Shown piece by piece: positions 21,396-31,800 of a stretch of 64,000 nucleotides of DNA. A program made the position numbers and the translations under genes. The stretch's first letter is position 1, and every line of letters starts with the position of its first letter. The notes below the pieces were generated by a model. That model saw nothing but the letters and a program-made list of their open reading frames with translations, was not told where the DNA came from and ran no database searches. The stretch is from Paramacrobiotus metropolitanus. Its lineage: Eukaryota > Tardigrada > Eutardigrada > Parachela > Macrobiotidae. The stretch covers positions 62,001-126,000 of the forward strand of contig NW_026570252.1 in NCBI RefSeq assembly GCF_019649055.1. Direction: 5' to 3'.

Positions 21396-24300
21396 CGGAT
21401 ATTGAACCTGGCCAGAGTCAGCACACGATCATCACGGAAATTTTTCAACTCGCATCATAATTTCAGTCTTCAGGTACTGGGATCCTGCGCAATGGCATAA
21501 AAACGCCCAGGCAGGGAGCCAAAAGTGATTACAAATACACTAACTTTAGAACCGAGCGAATAAACTAATCACAAGAGGCAACACGATTCCCATCATGCGG
21601 AAGAGGAACCATACAACGTAAATACATACATCGCCGTGTTAGAAACGGCATAAGAAGCCGTATAATCACGGTAGGATCCCGATCTACCTCGTTATGCGAC
21701 ATAGCTAACTCCGTGAAAGCAGACGCTGTGGATAGACTGTATGGCTTCCTGTCTAATTAGTGGACTGAATAGCGCCGCAAGGCAGAACCGACCTGCTCCC
21801 TGGCCTGTTATGCCGCTGTGTTTGCGTGTTTACGGCTTGACAATATCAGAGCACTTCAGCGTTGTTACGAGTATATTACATGATTACGAGATGAAGTACC
21901 CGTCGTAATCGATATCGATCGGCTTGACTGTGAATGCGTTTAGGAAGTAGGTGTTTGGATTTGCTGATGTAGTAACCAGCGCGATACGATGACTGGGTCA
22001 CTGGATGGTGCCGGAATTATTAATTCAGCCATCAGGAGGCGGGAAAACAAGCCGATTTACAACTAGTGGCATTCCTGTTCAGGGAAAAATTGTGTTTCAA
22101 GGTCAAAGCATTAACAGGTCTTGGAGCGTAACGTGCACATGTGTACATGTCTTCGTTCTACAAAAAAAGCCACACGAATTTAAACAGTCTGGTCTGGCTG
22201 CTGCACTTGTTGACGATATTTTATCATTTTAATTTTGCCTGAACTGCCAATTCCACGATTAGAAATCGCACGCATGAATGATTTCCACGCCACGCTAAGC
22301 TAATTATTTAGATGCAGAATGTGGTAAACGTAGAACAGAGCAAAAATGTGGGTGGGCGAAACCGTGGAAGCCATGAAATACAAACATTTACACATGTTGG
22401 AATCCTCCTATTAGGATAACAGTAGTTTTTCACATGAATTTAAATTTCATTTACTTTTCCCAGATTTTTAATACAAGTTTAAATGCCTGTTCTGTATTTG
22501 TAAATTAAATGACTGTGGAAACTTACTTTGCGTCGAAACAGTCCACGCACTGACATTTCAGCATAGCGAAATATAGCGGACAGCAGCATACAAGTTGCGC
22601 GCGAAAGTGAGACTGGTTTTGTGCATTTGTTTACTCACAACAGAACGGCGAAGAGATCTTTCTTGCACGGAAAAAGGCAGAAGAAAAGGATACACAGAGC
22701 ACATAAGTTGTTATTCTTAATACGAAAACCACGGCTAGAATAGTTTAGAATACACACTAAATTAAAAAAAGCGGCCACACTGAATTTGTGGCAGTTATGC
22801 AAGTTTTTGGGGCTTTTGATGTTGCTGTTGCGAAGTTTGTCGTAAAAATTATGATAAAATAATCAAACTTTGATAATGCACACAAATGCGAAGACAAAGT
22901 TATAAAATAAATAATGGTTTTGCACCATATCACCCGTATTACGTAGCCGCTATTTGGGTAATAGGCACCTACAGATCATCTCCAAAATTAAAAATAATAA
23001 ACTGTCATCTACTAGCCCGTTTCAGAAACGGGAAGCCGAGAACACTCAGCGTACATAAGCCTCGTACGATACCACATGAAGGGGTTTGCATTAAATCGCA
23101 AATGTGCTTAAAGTACGAAGCAATGCATTGGCCATAGGCTAACATAGCAAATTTTTAACTTCTAAATTCTGTTTGGCCACGCCCTGCTGACCATGGCAGA
23201 TGAAACTATTTTTTTGAGCATACCCTAGTGTCACTCTGCAATCCTGCAAAAAATGAAATTTTTCTGAGGGGGGGGCCCGGTGACGCTACCCTGGTTAGCC
23301 GCTGTTTAGATATCGAAAAACGCAGCTACAGTACACAGTTCGATCGGCACCCGGTATCTGTTCTATCTGGATTCCGGATCGATTTACATGTACATAGTAG
23401 CTATACGACGTTTCTTGGATATGAGAACATTTTTAATGAATTAACAGTCGATTGGGGAAACCTTTTTATTCTTTCGAAACTAACCTCGGCGTAAGCCGTA
23501 ACCTGTCCAGCGCGATCCAGTGGATATATGTTCGCCGGCGCATTCAGAGTGAACGCTGGCCAGAATTTAGTGCAGCGCTGCGCTAACCAGACGTCAGTTT
23601 TCACTGCACACAAACGCCAGATCAGTGCGGTGATGCCCACCAAACGCCGACAGCCGATATCGTCCTAGCACAAAAGAGGGAAAATGGGGGAGATCTAAAC
23701 GGGTCATGCTAAGGCGACATTCACCAGCACAATCCTCGAATCTAAAAACTACTGTTTAAGCGCGAATACAAATCCCTGCTTTTGTGGTCTTTAGAGTTGT
23801 ATATTGTACTGGTGTCTGTTAGAAGCAAACGTCTTTATACAAGTACTGCTGACTCCAGCGCTTTATAACCTACAGCAGTTATTGGCCAAATTTCGAGCCG
23901 GCAGTAAACGCGTTAGTCACAATATCGAGAATTTATGGGAGTTCCATTAGTAACTATTTTGATTGATGGGCTACAGTTGTCGGAAATCATGATCAAAAAT
24001 CAACGGAAAAGATAAAAAGTCGAAGAAATAATTATCGACTGCTTTTTAACGGTAGGCGCATTGACAGCACCGACTCGGTGGCGCAAATGGCTTCCCAAAA
24101 CAGCCTTCAGGTTTAAATGGATCATGCCAGTCAAGAATCAAAGTTCGTTGCACTAGAAGAAGCTTTTCTTTTCCTTTCAGAAATAATAATAATAACAGAA
24201 CTAGTAAGACAAACAAATATTTACTTTAGGAAGCACCAAGTACTTACTATAGTGTGAGGAGGACTGGTAACCAGGACTGGTAACCTACCGTTTGACGTCA

Positions 24301-25702
24301 TCACTCTCGCATACACGGGAGGGCGGCTGCCATGGTGACAGATGCGCGTTTTTTACGGTTTTTGTCAGTTTTCTCAGCATATTTCTTTTCTCTTCTATTT
24401 CTAGCCCCTCATGTTTGGGTTTATAAATTCAATATGATCTGTTAAAATATCGGAAAGCTTTAGAGGAGAAAGGAACTGAGAATATCTTTAAAAAGGGACA
24501 ATAAATCTGTGGGCCTATGGTAAGACAGCACACCAGTGCATTCTGTATGCGACAGTGATGACGTAGTCCACCGTTGCAGAGTCGCTTCCCAGTCCTCTAC
24601 CTATAGTAAGTTCCTGGAAGTACGTATGCACGTTGCGCACGGTGAATTAATTGTTATTCATGAAGCTCGTAATTTTATCGACAGTATTAATTCTATACCC
24701 CCGAGTTACGCTAGCGAATCACGTGCTGTTAAATTGGTACGAGCGGCTTTCTTTAAAGCAAATCAGCGACTGCAGCGCTTTACAGCCCGCAGCCGTTGTT
24801 TAAGTTTCCAGCAAACAACCGATACCTATAAAAAATCTGTAACGTGTATGCCTTTCTGTGATTGTACAGCATGTATCGTAAATTATTTTCGTGGTTAGCC
24901 GACCAGAATGTGTTTACCACGATGCGCAGTAATCCACATTCTGCGTTAAAATCCAGTTTGCGCTGCAAAAGTGAATTATTGTCTCTTCGCTTAGTATATA
25001 GTTCTTTCATGACATATAATTTCGGCTGGTTATTATTATTTTAAATGTATGTAAAAGTATTCTAAATGGCTTCGTATGTTGCTGATGATATTTTATTTTG
25101 GATCTGCGCATGCAGCTAGCCACATGCGAAGTACGGCACGAATAAATCACCGGTCGTTGATTCGAAACAACCTGACAAAATTTTCTGTATTGTAGAATTA
25201 TTATCTTTCTTTAACGACTTTGTCTTTCTGTCAACATCGTTCTGTCTGCCTGGAGGCTGGATGGTAATGGTTGGTGAGGAAGTATGAGTTACATGACACT
25301 GGAGAAAAGCCACGAAAAAATGAAAAAGCGCTAATCTTTTGCTATACTGACACAAAGGTACACACATAGTGAAATAAAAAAGGGGGAAAAGTTTTTTAAT
25401 TTCTCTGTTGTACCGATGCAAAATATTTCAATATTTCTCGCTAGTTTTATGGCTTGAACTCATTAATCAAAAAAGTCCATTTTCAGGTAGCCAGATCACG
25501 TTTTAGAGCTGTCAGCAATCATCTGTACTCAGACAAAAGCAGCCGCAGGTCAAGCCACTTCAGCGATCACCGGTGCCCATATATATATTATACGCAAAGC
25601 AATCTGCGGTAAATCTGTACTCGTAGTTAGAACTTTCAAGTTGAAACCGATACAAGAAAACTTGCTCTGGAATTGACTTAATCACGCTCTTCCGTCGCAG
25701 CC
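21396..25702. other. Gene-poor region with spacer copy and possible relics
   Basis: It begins with the third copy of the duplicated spacer (about 21,680-21,945). A segment at about 23,560-23,600 (CAGCGCTGCGCTAACCAGAC) resembles part of exon 1 of the EB-domain gene (CAGCGCTGCGCTGACCAGAC at 26,020), so a decayed exon copy is possible. The frame at 24536-24898 has no recognisable domain. An interrupted G/C run lies at 23,268-23,280. No intact gene supported. Confidence 0.4.
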
Positions 25703-28700
25703 CTGACCTCAAACTTGAGCTTCCCGAAACAGGCTTTTAGATATCTCTCCCTTGTTCTGGTTGTAATGTATTTGTGCGTCCCGGCAACGCTGTCTCAACT
25801 TGTTGCACCGCTAGGAAGATATACCTGGCTCGACCGTAATAGCCTTCCATCGGTGCTGCCCACCACCCAGGTGAGCGTTATTCACGACCAAGTGCAAGAA
25901 CCGGCGCTGTCCCGGAAAAATGCCGATAATGGGAGCCCGGCTGACGTGGCTTTCGAAATGTCGTGTGCGGGTCTGACATCCGCAGCTGCTCTGCACTGCC
26001 CCTGCGCGGGGATTGGACAGCGCTGCGCTGACCAGACTTCAATCTGCAATGCAGATCACAAGTGTGTTTGTGATTCCGCTCTTGGTTACCAGGATGCCGC
26101 TGGGAAGCACTGCATCCGTTACCCAACCACCAGTAAGTTAAACTGTTTCTGTTTGTTCTTATAAAATGGAACATCCGTGAGCAGTGTTCCAGTTGTTTTA
26201 GTGAAGTAAAATGCAAAATGCAGGTAAAATTAAATTTCTTTGGTTGCTTGTTTGTATATTGAATTATTTAATTAATTAATGATTTTTTAAATAAATAATT
26301 TGTTAAATTATTTAATTTGTTTGTAAAATATTGAAACGTTTAAATCAACTAGAATATCTTAAACTGATTTAAAAAATTTTAAATTAAAATATTTCAAGAT
26401 TTTAAATTGATTTTTAGTACATTGCCGGTGAGCAAAAAAAAGTTTTAGTACATTGCCGGTGAGCAAAAGGGTGTCAGCTAATCGCCGGTTACATTGCATG
26501 GCACCAGTCAATAGTAAATCATCGGTCAGCCGCTTGGTGCGAGGTACGAGCTACGAGTTAATACACTGCTTGCGAGTTAGCAGTCACTGAATCCAATAAT
26601 CACCGGAAGCTGTCTGGTAATTCGGGTCGCTGGTAATATTTAGCACTGGCGCTGTTGTCCGATAATCTTATTATTGCTAACATACTTCGAAGTACTAAAA
26701 CTTTTTATTATCCCATTAAATTTCTAGCTTAAGCTGACGCGTGCCGTAAAATGTGGTCTATAATCTACAACGCAATTGCAGGAATCCGAAAAACGTTAAT
26801 ACGAATGAAATTGTGTTTGCAACATAGCAGTTTAATAATGGGCACGGTTACTGGGGAAATAATGTATTTCTTCACAGCTCCTTTTACCTACCCCACCTGT
26901 CCAGTTTGTCCAGCTTGTCCAACTGTGACGTGCCCAACTTGTCCAACCACCACGACGGCAACGTGCCCAACAACCGCCACTACGACCAGTAAGTTCACTA
27001 CCGTTGTCAGACATTACGCGTATTAGCTTTCGGCAGTATCAGAGCCCACTACTGCAAATTTATTTGGTACCTGACTTTGACCCGGGTTTTTATTAAAGCA
27101 ACTACGATGACCACCACGACGAAACCAACAACGACTACAACAGCACCAGCATTCCCGGCTTGCTCGGCGGCAGGAGCCACCTACGACGGTATAAATACAG
27201 TTGGTAAGTTCTGGTCTAATATGCTAATATGGTCCACCTCCGTAGGCATCTCTTGTTGCTCAAGTAGCTCGTTACAGATCGCATGCTAATCATTCCGTAA
27301 TCTTTCCTTCTGATAAGCTTAACCGATACAGTGCTGTTGCAGCTTGTGGAGACTGTTTCTTCATAACAGATGTGAAGACTATAACGATCATGGCCGATGG
27401 GAGTGGCGTTTCTGTGTGTACGTTCCTGTTGATTGGCTCTCCTGGTAGCACACTGCAGGTGAGGAAACCAAAAACTTTGATGTATTTCAAAATAAAGCAA
27501 TAATTATTTAATAATTGTTGCTTACTGTTTCCAGATAAATCCTGTGACGGTTACCCTGCTGGTAAGCTAAAGGTGCTCGTAATGCACGTGTTGTCACGGT
27601 AAAGATGTATCGTATGTTTGACTTACCAACGGATTTCTACAGACAGCTGCTTTGCTGAGTTGGTGATCTGAACCGAACACCATTAGACCGTCGCACCGTA
27701 TCCTCGGTTGACCGTTCAGTGAGAGAGAACACCAGCTCGTTGTCTCCTTAGACGCGTACACTTCTCTCTCGGCGTGTGTAACCGGCAAAAGGTGGACGGG
27801 TGTAAGGTTGAAATTCAATAACTTTTCGCCGTTTTTGATATGATTCAAAATTAACTGATTTGAAATGAAATGGAATTTAAAATTTAAAAATGAGTTGTTT
27901 ACTTAATTTTTTGTTTGGTTATTTCGAAAAATTTTACCTTATTTTTTCAACTTATTGTAAGAACTTTTAAGCAGATTTCATGATTTCCTACACTCAAAAC
28001 TAATTAAATATTAATTTAAAGAAATTGTTTTCCATTTCAGATCGTTTCAAACGCATTTCAAGTTTATAATTTCAACTTTTCACATTTCAAATCATTTCAC
28101 ATCACATTTCAAACTGGCCCTCGTTTGAATTTGAAATGATTCAATTCGAAGCTTGAAATGTGAAATGTTTTAAATTGTGATTTCAACCCTAGATGGGTGA
28201 ATGGTGGATGTTCAATGAAATCGCGTCCTCGTTTCTGCCAAATCAACCCGTCGGCGTCGATTGATCTGACAACAACGCCCTTGAGTGCATTAAGGCCCAT
28301 TGTAAAATTATATCAATGCAAGCGTGCACATCTCCAGCAGAATGGTGGATGCAGTCAGCCAAATATGTCTTTCAGTCTGGCTGACTATGTCGTCCTACTC
28401 GTTTTCATCTTCTGAGTGATTTTTATATTTTTATAATTAAAATATCACCCTACGGTAGAAGTTACGAGGAGGGCGGTAGTCACGTCGTCAATGGTGAAAC
28501 TGCTTTATTATGCGTCACCAGCCACTAGCCAACCTCGATTATGCGTCACTAGCCACTACTGGCCCAGAGCCAGACAATACATAATTATGCGGGTTTCATA
28601 CAGAGATCGTGTGTTTACTGTTTAGTCACCGATAGCGTTTAAAACGGCTCCAGATGAAACTTATCTAGCTGTAACCATCACAAAAATAGCAGCTTTATTA

Positions 28701-29203
28701 TCGGTAGTAAAGACCATATTCCGCATATTTTTGTTTGAGGTGCTACATACCCAGAGTTGATTGGTTATACCCAGAACTCTGAGACTGGAAGACATTCGAG
28801 ATTAATGTGCGAGACACCCGGCTGGTACAGTAGTAAGTTATTCCTCGGCCCGTCAGCGGGTTGGTTGATGTAATTGGCATCAGGTTCAGTTCCATAAAAT
28901 TACACGCCAACGATGCAACTGAGCAGTATAAAGGTTTCTTGTTATAGAGTTGCGCCGTAACAACCCTGATAATCGAAAAAGTCGCTTACTGCATTGGTAC
29001 AACGGGTTTTACTAATTCCATTTCCGTAGCGGCCAGCAGTATGGTGAGTAGAACGATCATCTCAGCCCAAAGGCAAAAATCATGTGCTAAAACTGGCAGG
29101 AATTCTTTATGTGTTTTGCTTTTTCTAGAGCATTGCCCTCTATTCCAATTTTGCACCGGCTTCCGTCACCTTCCAGGTTTCAGTCATTCCGCCAACTGGA
29201 TGA
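25703..29203 (+). CDS. Secreted EB/EGF-like Cys-rich protein with Thr/Pro/Cys repeats, six inferred exons
   Basis: Predicted exons: 25703-26132, 26878-26988, 27099-27203, 27535-27561, 29030-29043 (14-nt microexon) and 29129-29203. All donors are GTAAG/GTGAG and all acceptors AG; the first four junctions are phase 1 and the last phase 0; the sum is divisible by three (about 253 codons). Exon 1 encodes a leader (YLSLVLVVMYLCVPATLS) and a Cys-rich segment CPCAGIGQRCADQTSICNAD..CVCD, EB/EGF-like. Exons 2-3 encode CPTCP/Thr repeats, mucin-like. The last exon ends VSVIPPTG. The paralogue at 47.8 kb shows the same exon sizes (27, 14 and 75 nt). The codon aligned with its ATG is CTG (25703) here, so the start is uncertain: non-AUG start, undetected upstream exon, or start loss. 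Function unknown. Confidence 0.55.
26412..26468. repeat. Tandem duplication of 26 bp in intron 1
   Basis: The unit TTTTAGTACATTGCCGGTGA followed by GCAAAA occurs at 26412-26437 and again at 26443-26468, with five A between. A related ATCGCCGGTTACATTG follows at about 26,481. Confidence 0.8.
27640..28880. repeat. About 1.2 kb of extra sequence in intron 4 of the left EB gene
   Basis: The right paralogue has only 289 bp between the 27-nt exon and the microexon; here the intron is 1,468 bp. The flanking intron ends align between the paralogues. The extra part includes a strand-symmetric AT-rich block (about 27,800-28,190) with repeated TTTCAAATCATTTCA-like words and GGTTGAAATT near one end versus GATTTCAACC near the other. 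This fits one or more foldback/MITE insertions. Exact ends not determined. Confidence 0.5.
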
Positions 29204-29493
29204 ACTTTCTCTCGGGAAATGTCCAGAGAGATTAGGGCGAAATGCACCGCAATCCCGATACAGGAAAAAAGCCAAAAGCAGGACGAACAACAGACTGGTA
29301 TCTTCGCGGTTAAATTGTGCGCTAATTAAGACTGACTATCGAATTTATTATAAAAGAACTATTTCCATTGGCATGAGTGCCGAGAAAGTCTGTTTCATGG
29401 TTGATTGCTGTGTTATTAGTCTCTATTCGGGCACACACGAGTAGTGTACACGCTGATCTAACTGCGTTTGGCGCACATTTTAGCGCTGATCTG

Positions 29494-29580
29494 ACTGACA
29501 ATTTGATTGGTCAGACACGCCCCTTCCTGATTGGTCAGACTCCACCCCCTTCTCTGATTGGTCGGAACCGAACTGTTCAG
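29494..29580. repeat. Three iterations of GATTGGTC (inverted CCAAT), left arm
   Basis: TTGATTGGTCAGACACGCCC, CTGATTGGTCAGACTCCACC and CTGATTGGTCGGAACCG follow each other at 22-25 bp spacing. ATTGG is a reverse CCAAT box, and the C-rich parts resemble GC-box sequence, but the block lies 3' of the adjacent gene at the very end of the arm. Role unknown. A mirrored copy is at 44,833-44,920. Confidence 0.7.
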
Positions 29581-29662
29581 AACCGAACCGCCCATATTCA
29601 AACCGGTCAGAACCGAGCCGAACCGTTCAGGACCGAACCAAGACCGGCCGAACCGTACTTTA
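29570..29662. repeat. GAACCG short-motif array, left arm
   Basis: About ten degenerate iterations of GAACCG, AAACCGG or GACCGAACC between the CCAAT-like repeats and the 3' end of the gene. The mirrored array lies at 44,755-44,845. Subterminal iterated motifs of this type are common in transposon ends. Confidence 0.7.
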
Positions 29663-29740
29663 CCCCCTTTCTTTTGTTTATTTTTCCCCACCCTCTTTTA
29701 TTTTGTTTTCACCGAATAACAACGAACAAAGTAAAATAAA

Positions 29741-30919
29741 TCAGACCGCATGAACATACGCAGGAGTAGCAGTACAATCTTTGACAAAAATACAATTTCG
29801 GTTAAATTTCTGATGGTCATTGTATGGATCTCCTGGTGTCCAGTTGCTCATTGTAAACCGACAGAAATGACATTTAACTGTATCATCAGATCCGGTGTAG
29901 TACAGTCCGATCCTCGCCATGGCGCCGGCAGAAGGCAGGAGGTGTGGCCAATTTTCAAAAGTACTGAGTGGTCCGTTGGGGTCGTGCAGTGTGGAAACGT
30001 ACTTGTACAGTTCTTCGGCTAAGGTATACACCTGCTCCTGGCCGTCCCAGATGCCCACCATTTCGTCAGGTATACCTGAGAATCCGGACCAGGCTCCTGC
30101 AATGGCACAAGCCATGGTCCCAATGGCATCGGTGCATCCTCCGGTTAACATTGCCGCATGAAGGGTGGCTTCAAAAGGGCAATCGCTGCGTCGACCAATA
30201 GCAGCACAGTAAATGGCAACGGGAACTGCGTCCAATGGGCTGGTGCCATTGCCAATGGCTTTGAACAATTTTTCTTTCGGTTCAGCGCGTTGCGCGTAGT
30301 CCAGCACCATCATCATACGTGCATAAAATTTCTGACGTACAGAATCGGGGAGGGATTTATTGCTGTATTCAACAAGTGCGGAGAGAAACTCAAGCTCCTT
30401 CATCTTTTTATTCTTTAGAACCAGACTGATGGCGTAGGCCTGCAACTGTGCCCCAGCGGCGGCATCATTGGAAGAGTGGGTGAGTCGGGCTACACGGTCT
30501 ACAGAGAAACTCATCTGCTCCGTACGATTGTAAAAGTACAAGGGAAACGCTGTTATCCAAGTGGCAGCGTTACACTCTGTGCCTCGGTTACGGACTGTCG
30601 TAGCCGCAGCGGTCCAGTCTTTTGGGGGAGAATGTTTCCAACTGGCAATAATGGTGGTCAGTTCACCAAAAGCTCGGCGTTTAGTGTAGTTGTGGTAAAA
30701 AATTTGGCTACATTGCCTTGCGGCATTCTCCAAAGAAAAGAAGCCGGTATCCAGTAGAGACTTGGCGTAAGCGTGCGTTATTAAGAATTTCTCCCAGTAA
30801 GTCGAGACCTTGCTCCGCACTCCCGCCAAGTTCATGTGGCAGGAGGTAGGGCGTCTCAAGGGTGTTCCGATGCATTCTCCGATCAGAGCGCCTAATAAAC
30901 AACCTTTGTACTGATCCAT
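29741..30919 (-). CDS. ADP-ribosylglycohydrolase-like/BIR fusion protein, left arm copy
   Basis: Start chosen at MDQYKGCLLGALIGECIG (30919), the typical N-terminus of this hydrolase family; the frame is open upstream to 31000. Length 392 residues. Residues 1-300 follow the family order: GALIGECIG, AKSLLDTGFFSLENAA, LTHSSNDAAAGAQLQA, and GGCTDAIGTMACAIAGAWSG (260-279). The metal-binding TDDT motif seen in active members is absent before AKSLLDTG, and the usual GGDTD is GGCTD, so hydrolase activity is doubtful. Residues about 319-378 form a BIR (inhibitor-of-apoptosis-type) zinc module: FENWP, GLYYTGSDDTVKCHFC (Cys350, Cys353), WTPGDPYNDH (His369) and NRNC (Cys376). Spacing is CX2CX15HX6C, one residue shorter than usual. 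The gene lies inside the giant inverted repeat and points outward. Confidence 0.85.
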   Translation of the reverse strand: MDQYKGCLLGALIGECIGTPLRRPTSCHMNLAGVRSKVSTYWEKFLITHAYAKSLLDTGFFSLENAARQCSQIFYHNYTKRRAFGELTTIIASWKHSPPKDWTAAATTVRNRGTECNAATWITAFPLYFYNRTEQMSFSVDRVARLTHSSNDAAAGAQLQAYAISLVLKNKKMKELEFLSALVEYSNKSLPDSVRQKFYARMMMVLDYAQRAEPKEKLFKAIGNGTSPLDAVPVAIYCAAIGRRSDCPFEATLHAAMLTGGCTDAIGTMACAIAGAWSGFSGIPDEMVGIWDGQEQVYTLAEELYKYVSTLHDPNGPLSTFENWPHLLPSAGAMARIGLYYTGSDDTVKCHFCRFTMSNWTPGDPYNDHQKFNRNCIFVKDCTATPAYVHAV

Positions 30920-31009
30920 GGCGTTCAGAATTGCGAATGAATTCCCATTCCAGACAGCTAAGATAGACCAGCTAAGATAGACGTCGTTTTCAGAAATCAA
31001 ACTGGCGCT

Positions 31010-31440
31010 GACCTAGATTCTTTGTTCCTTACCTAATCCAAACTGGCGCTGACCCGCATTCTGTCTTATTCTCTCTGATTTGACAATGAGCAATCCAAAC
31101 TGGCGCTGACCTAGATTCTTTGTTCCTTAGCTAATCCAAACTGGACCTGACCTAGATTCTTTGTTCCTTAGCTAATCCAAACTGGCGCTGACCCGCATTC
31201 TGTCTTATTCTCTCTGATTTGACAATGAGTAATCCAAACTGGCGCTGACCTAGATTCTTTGTTCCTTAGCTAATCCAAACTGGACCTGACCTAGATTCTT
31301 TGTTCCTTAGCTAATCCAAACTGGCGCTGACCCACATTCTGTCTCGTTCTCTCATTTGACAATGACTAATCCAAACTGGCGATGACCCACATTCTGTCTT
31401 ATTCTCTCTGATTTGACAATGGTTGATCCACACTGGCGAT
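31010..31440. repeat. Minisatellite upstream of the fusion gene, left arm
   Basis: Nine or ten units that all begin TCCAAACTGG(C/A)(G/C)(C/A)TGACC. Two types alternate: a unit of about 41 bp with TAGATTCTTTGTTCCTTAG and one of about 57 bp with CATTCTGTCTTATTCTCTC then GATTTGACAATGA. The array sits immediately 5' of the gene, so it could act as promoter or enhancer. The mirrored array is at 43,016-43,410. Confidence 0.85.
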
Positions 31441-31689
31441 GACCACGTTTTCTTCAGTTACTACGAATTCTCCACAGTTAGTGTTTCGGCACTGGGCTTT
31501 CAGAATGGATTTTGACCTTTCGGAATTAACTTTTACTCCAGCGCAACGGGAATACTGTTTTGGATCGTTCCATTTAAATTCTTTAGATCTGGGGAAATTC
31601 AAATCATCGGCTTTCCCCCCTTTCTTTTGTTTCATTTTTTTCCCACCCTCTTTTATTTCGTCTTCAGTAACAATTATTACAAAAACAGT

Positions 31690-31800
31690 TCAGGCTGCAT
31701 AAACATACGCAGGAGTATCAGTACAGTCTTTGAAAGAAATACGATTTCGGTTAAATTTCTGATGGTCATCGAAAGGATCTTCCGGCGCCCAGTTGCTCAT
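31690..31800 (-). pseudogene. Truncated BIR copy (36 codons), left arm
   Basis: The last 36 codons of the fusion gene are duplicated here, starting exactly at an ATG (MSNWAPEDPFDDHQKFNRN) and ending in the same AYVxAA-stop. The final zinc Cys is Arg (NRNRI instead of NRNC), so the module could not fold as a BIR. The following AATAAAAGAGGGTGGG tract is also shared with the full gene, so the duplication included the 3' end of the gene. Mirrored at 42,612-42,722. Confidence 0.75.

Noticed and set aside
29431-29441. ACAC as target duplication of the giant inverted repeat
   Set aside because: The flank is a CACACAC run, so a 4-bp match has little weight.
29377-29739. 120-codon plus-strand frame at the outer left arm
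   Set aside because: It runs across the palindrome junction and through GATTGGTC and GAACCG repeats, so it is a composite of flank and repeat.
29919-30201. Plus-strand frames opposite the fusion gene
   Set aside because: Shadow frames of the minus-strand gene; the minus frame has clear domain motifs.
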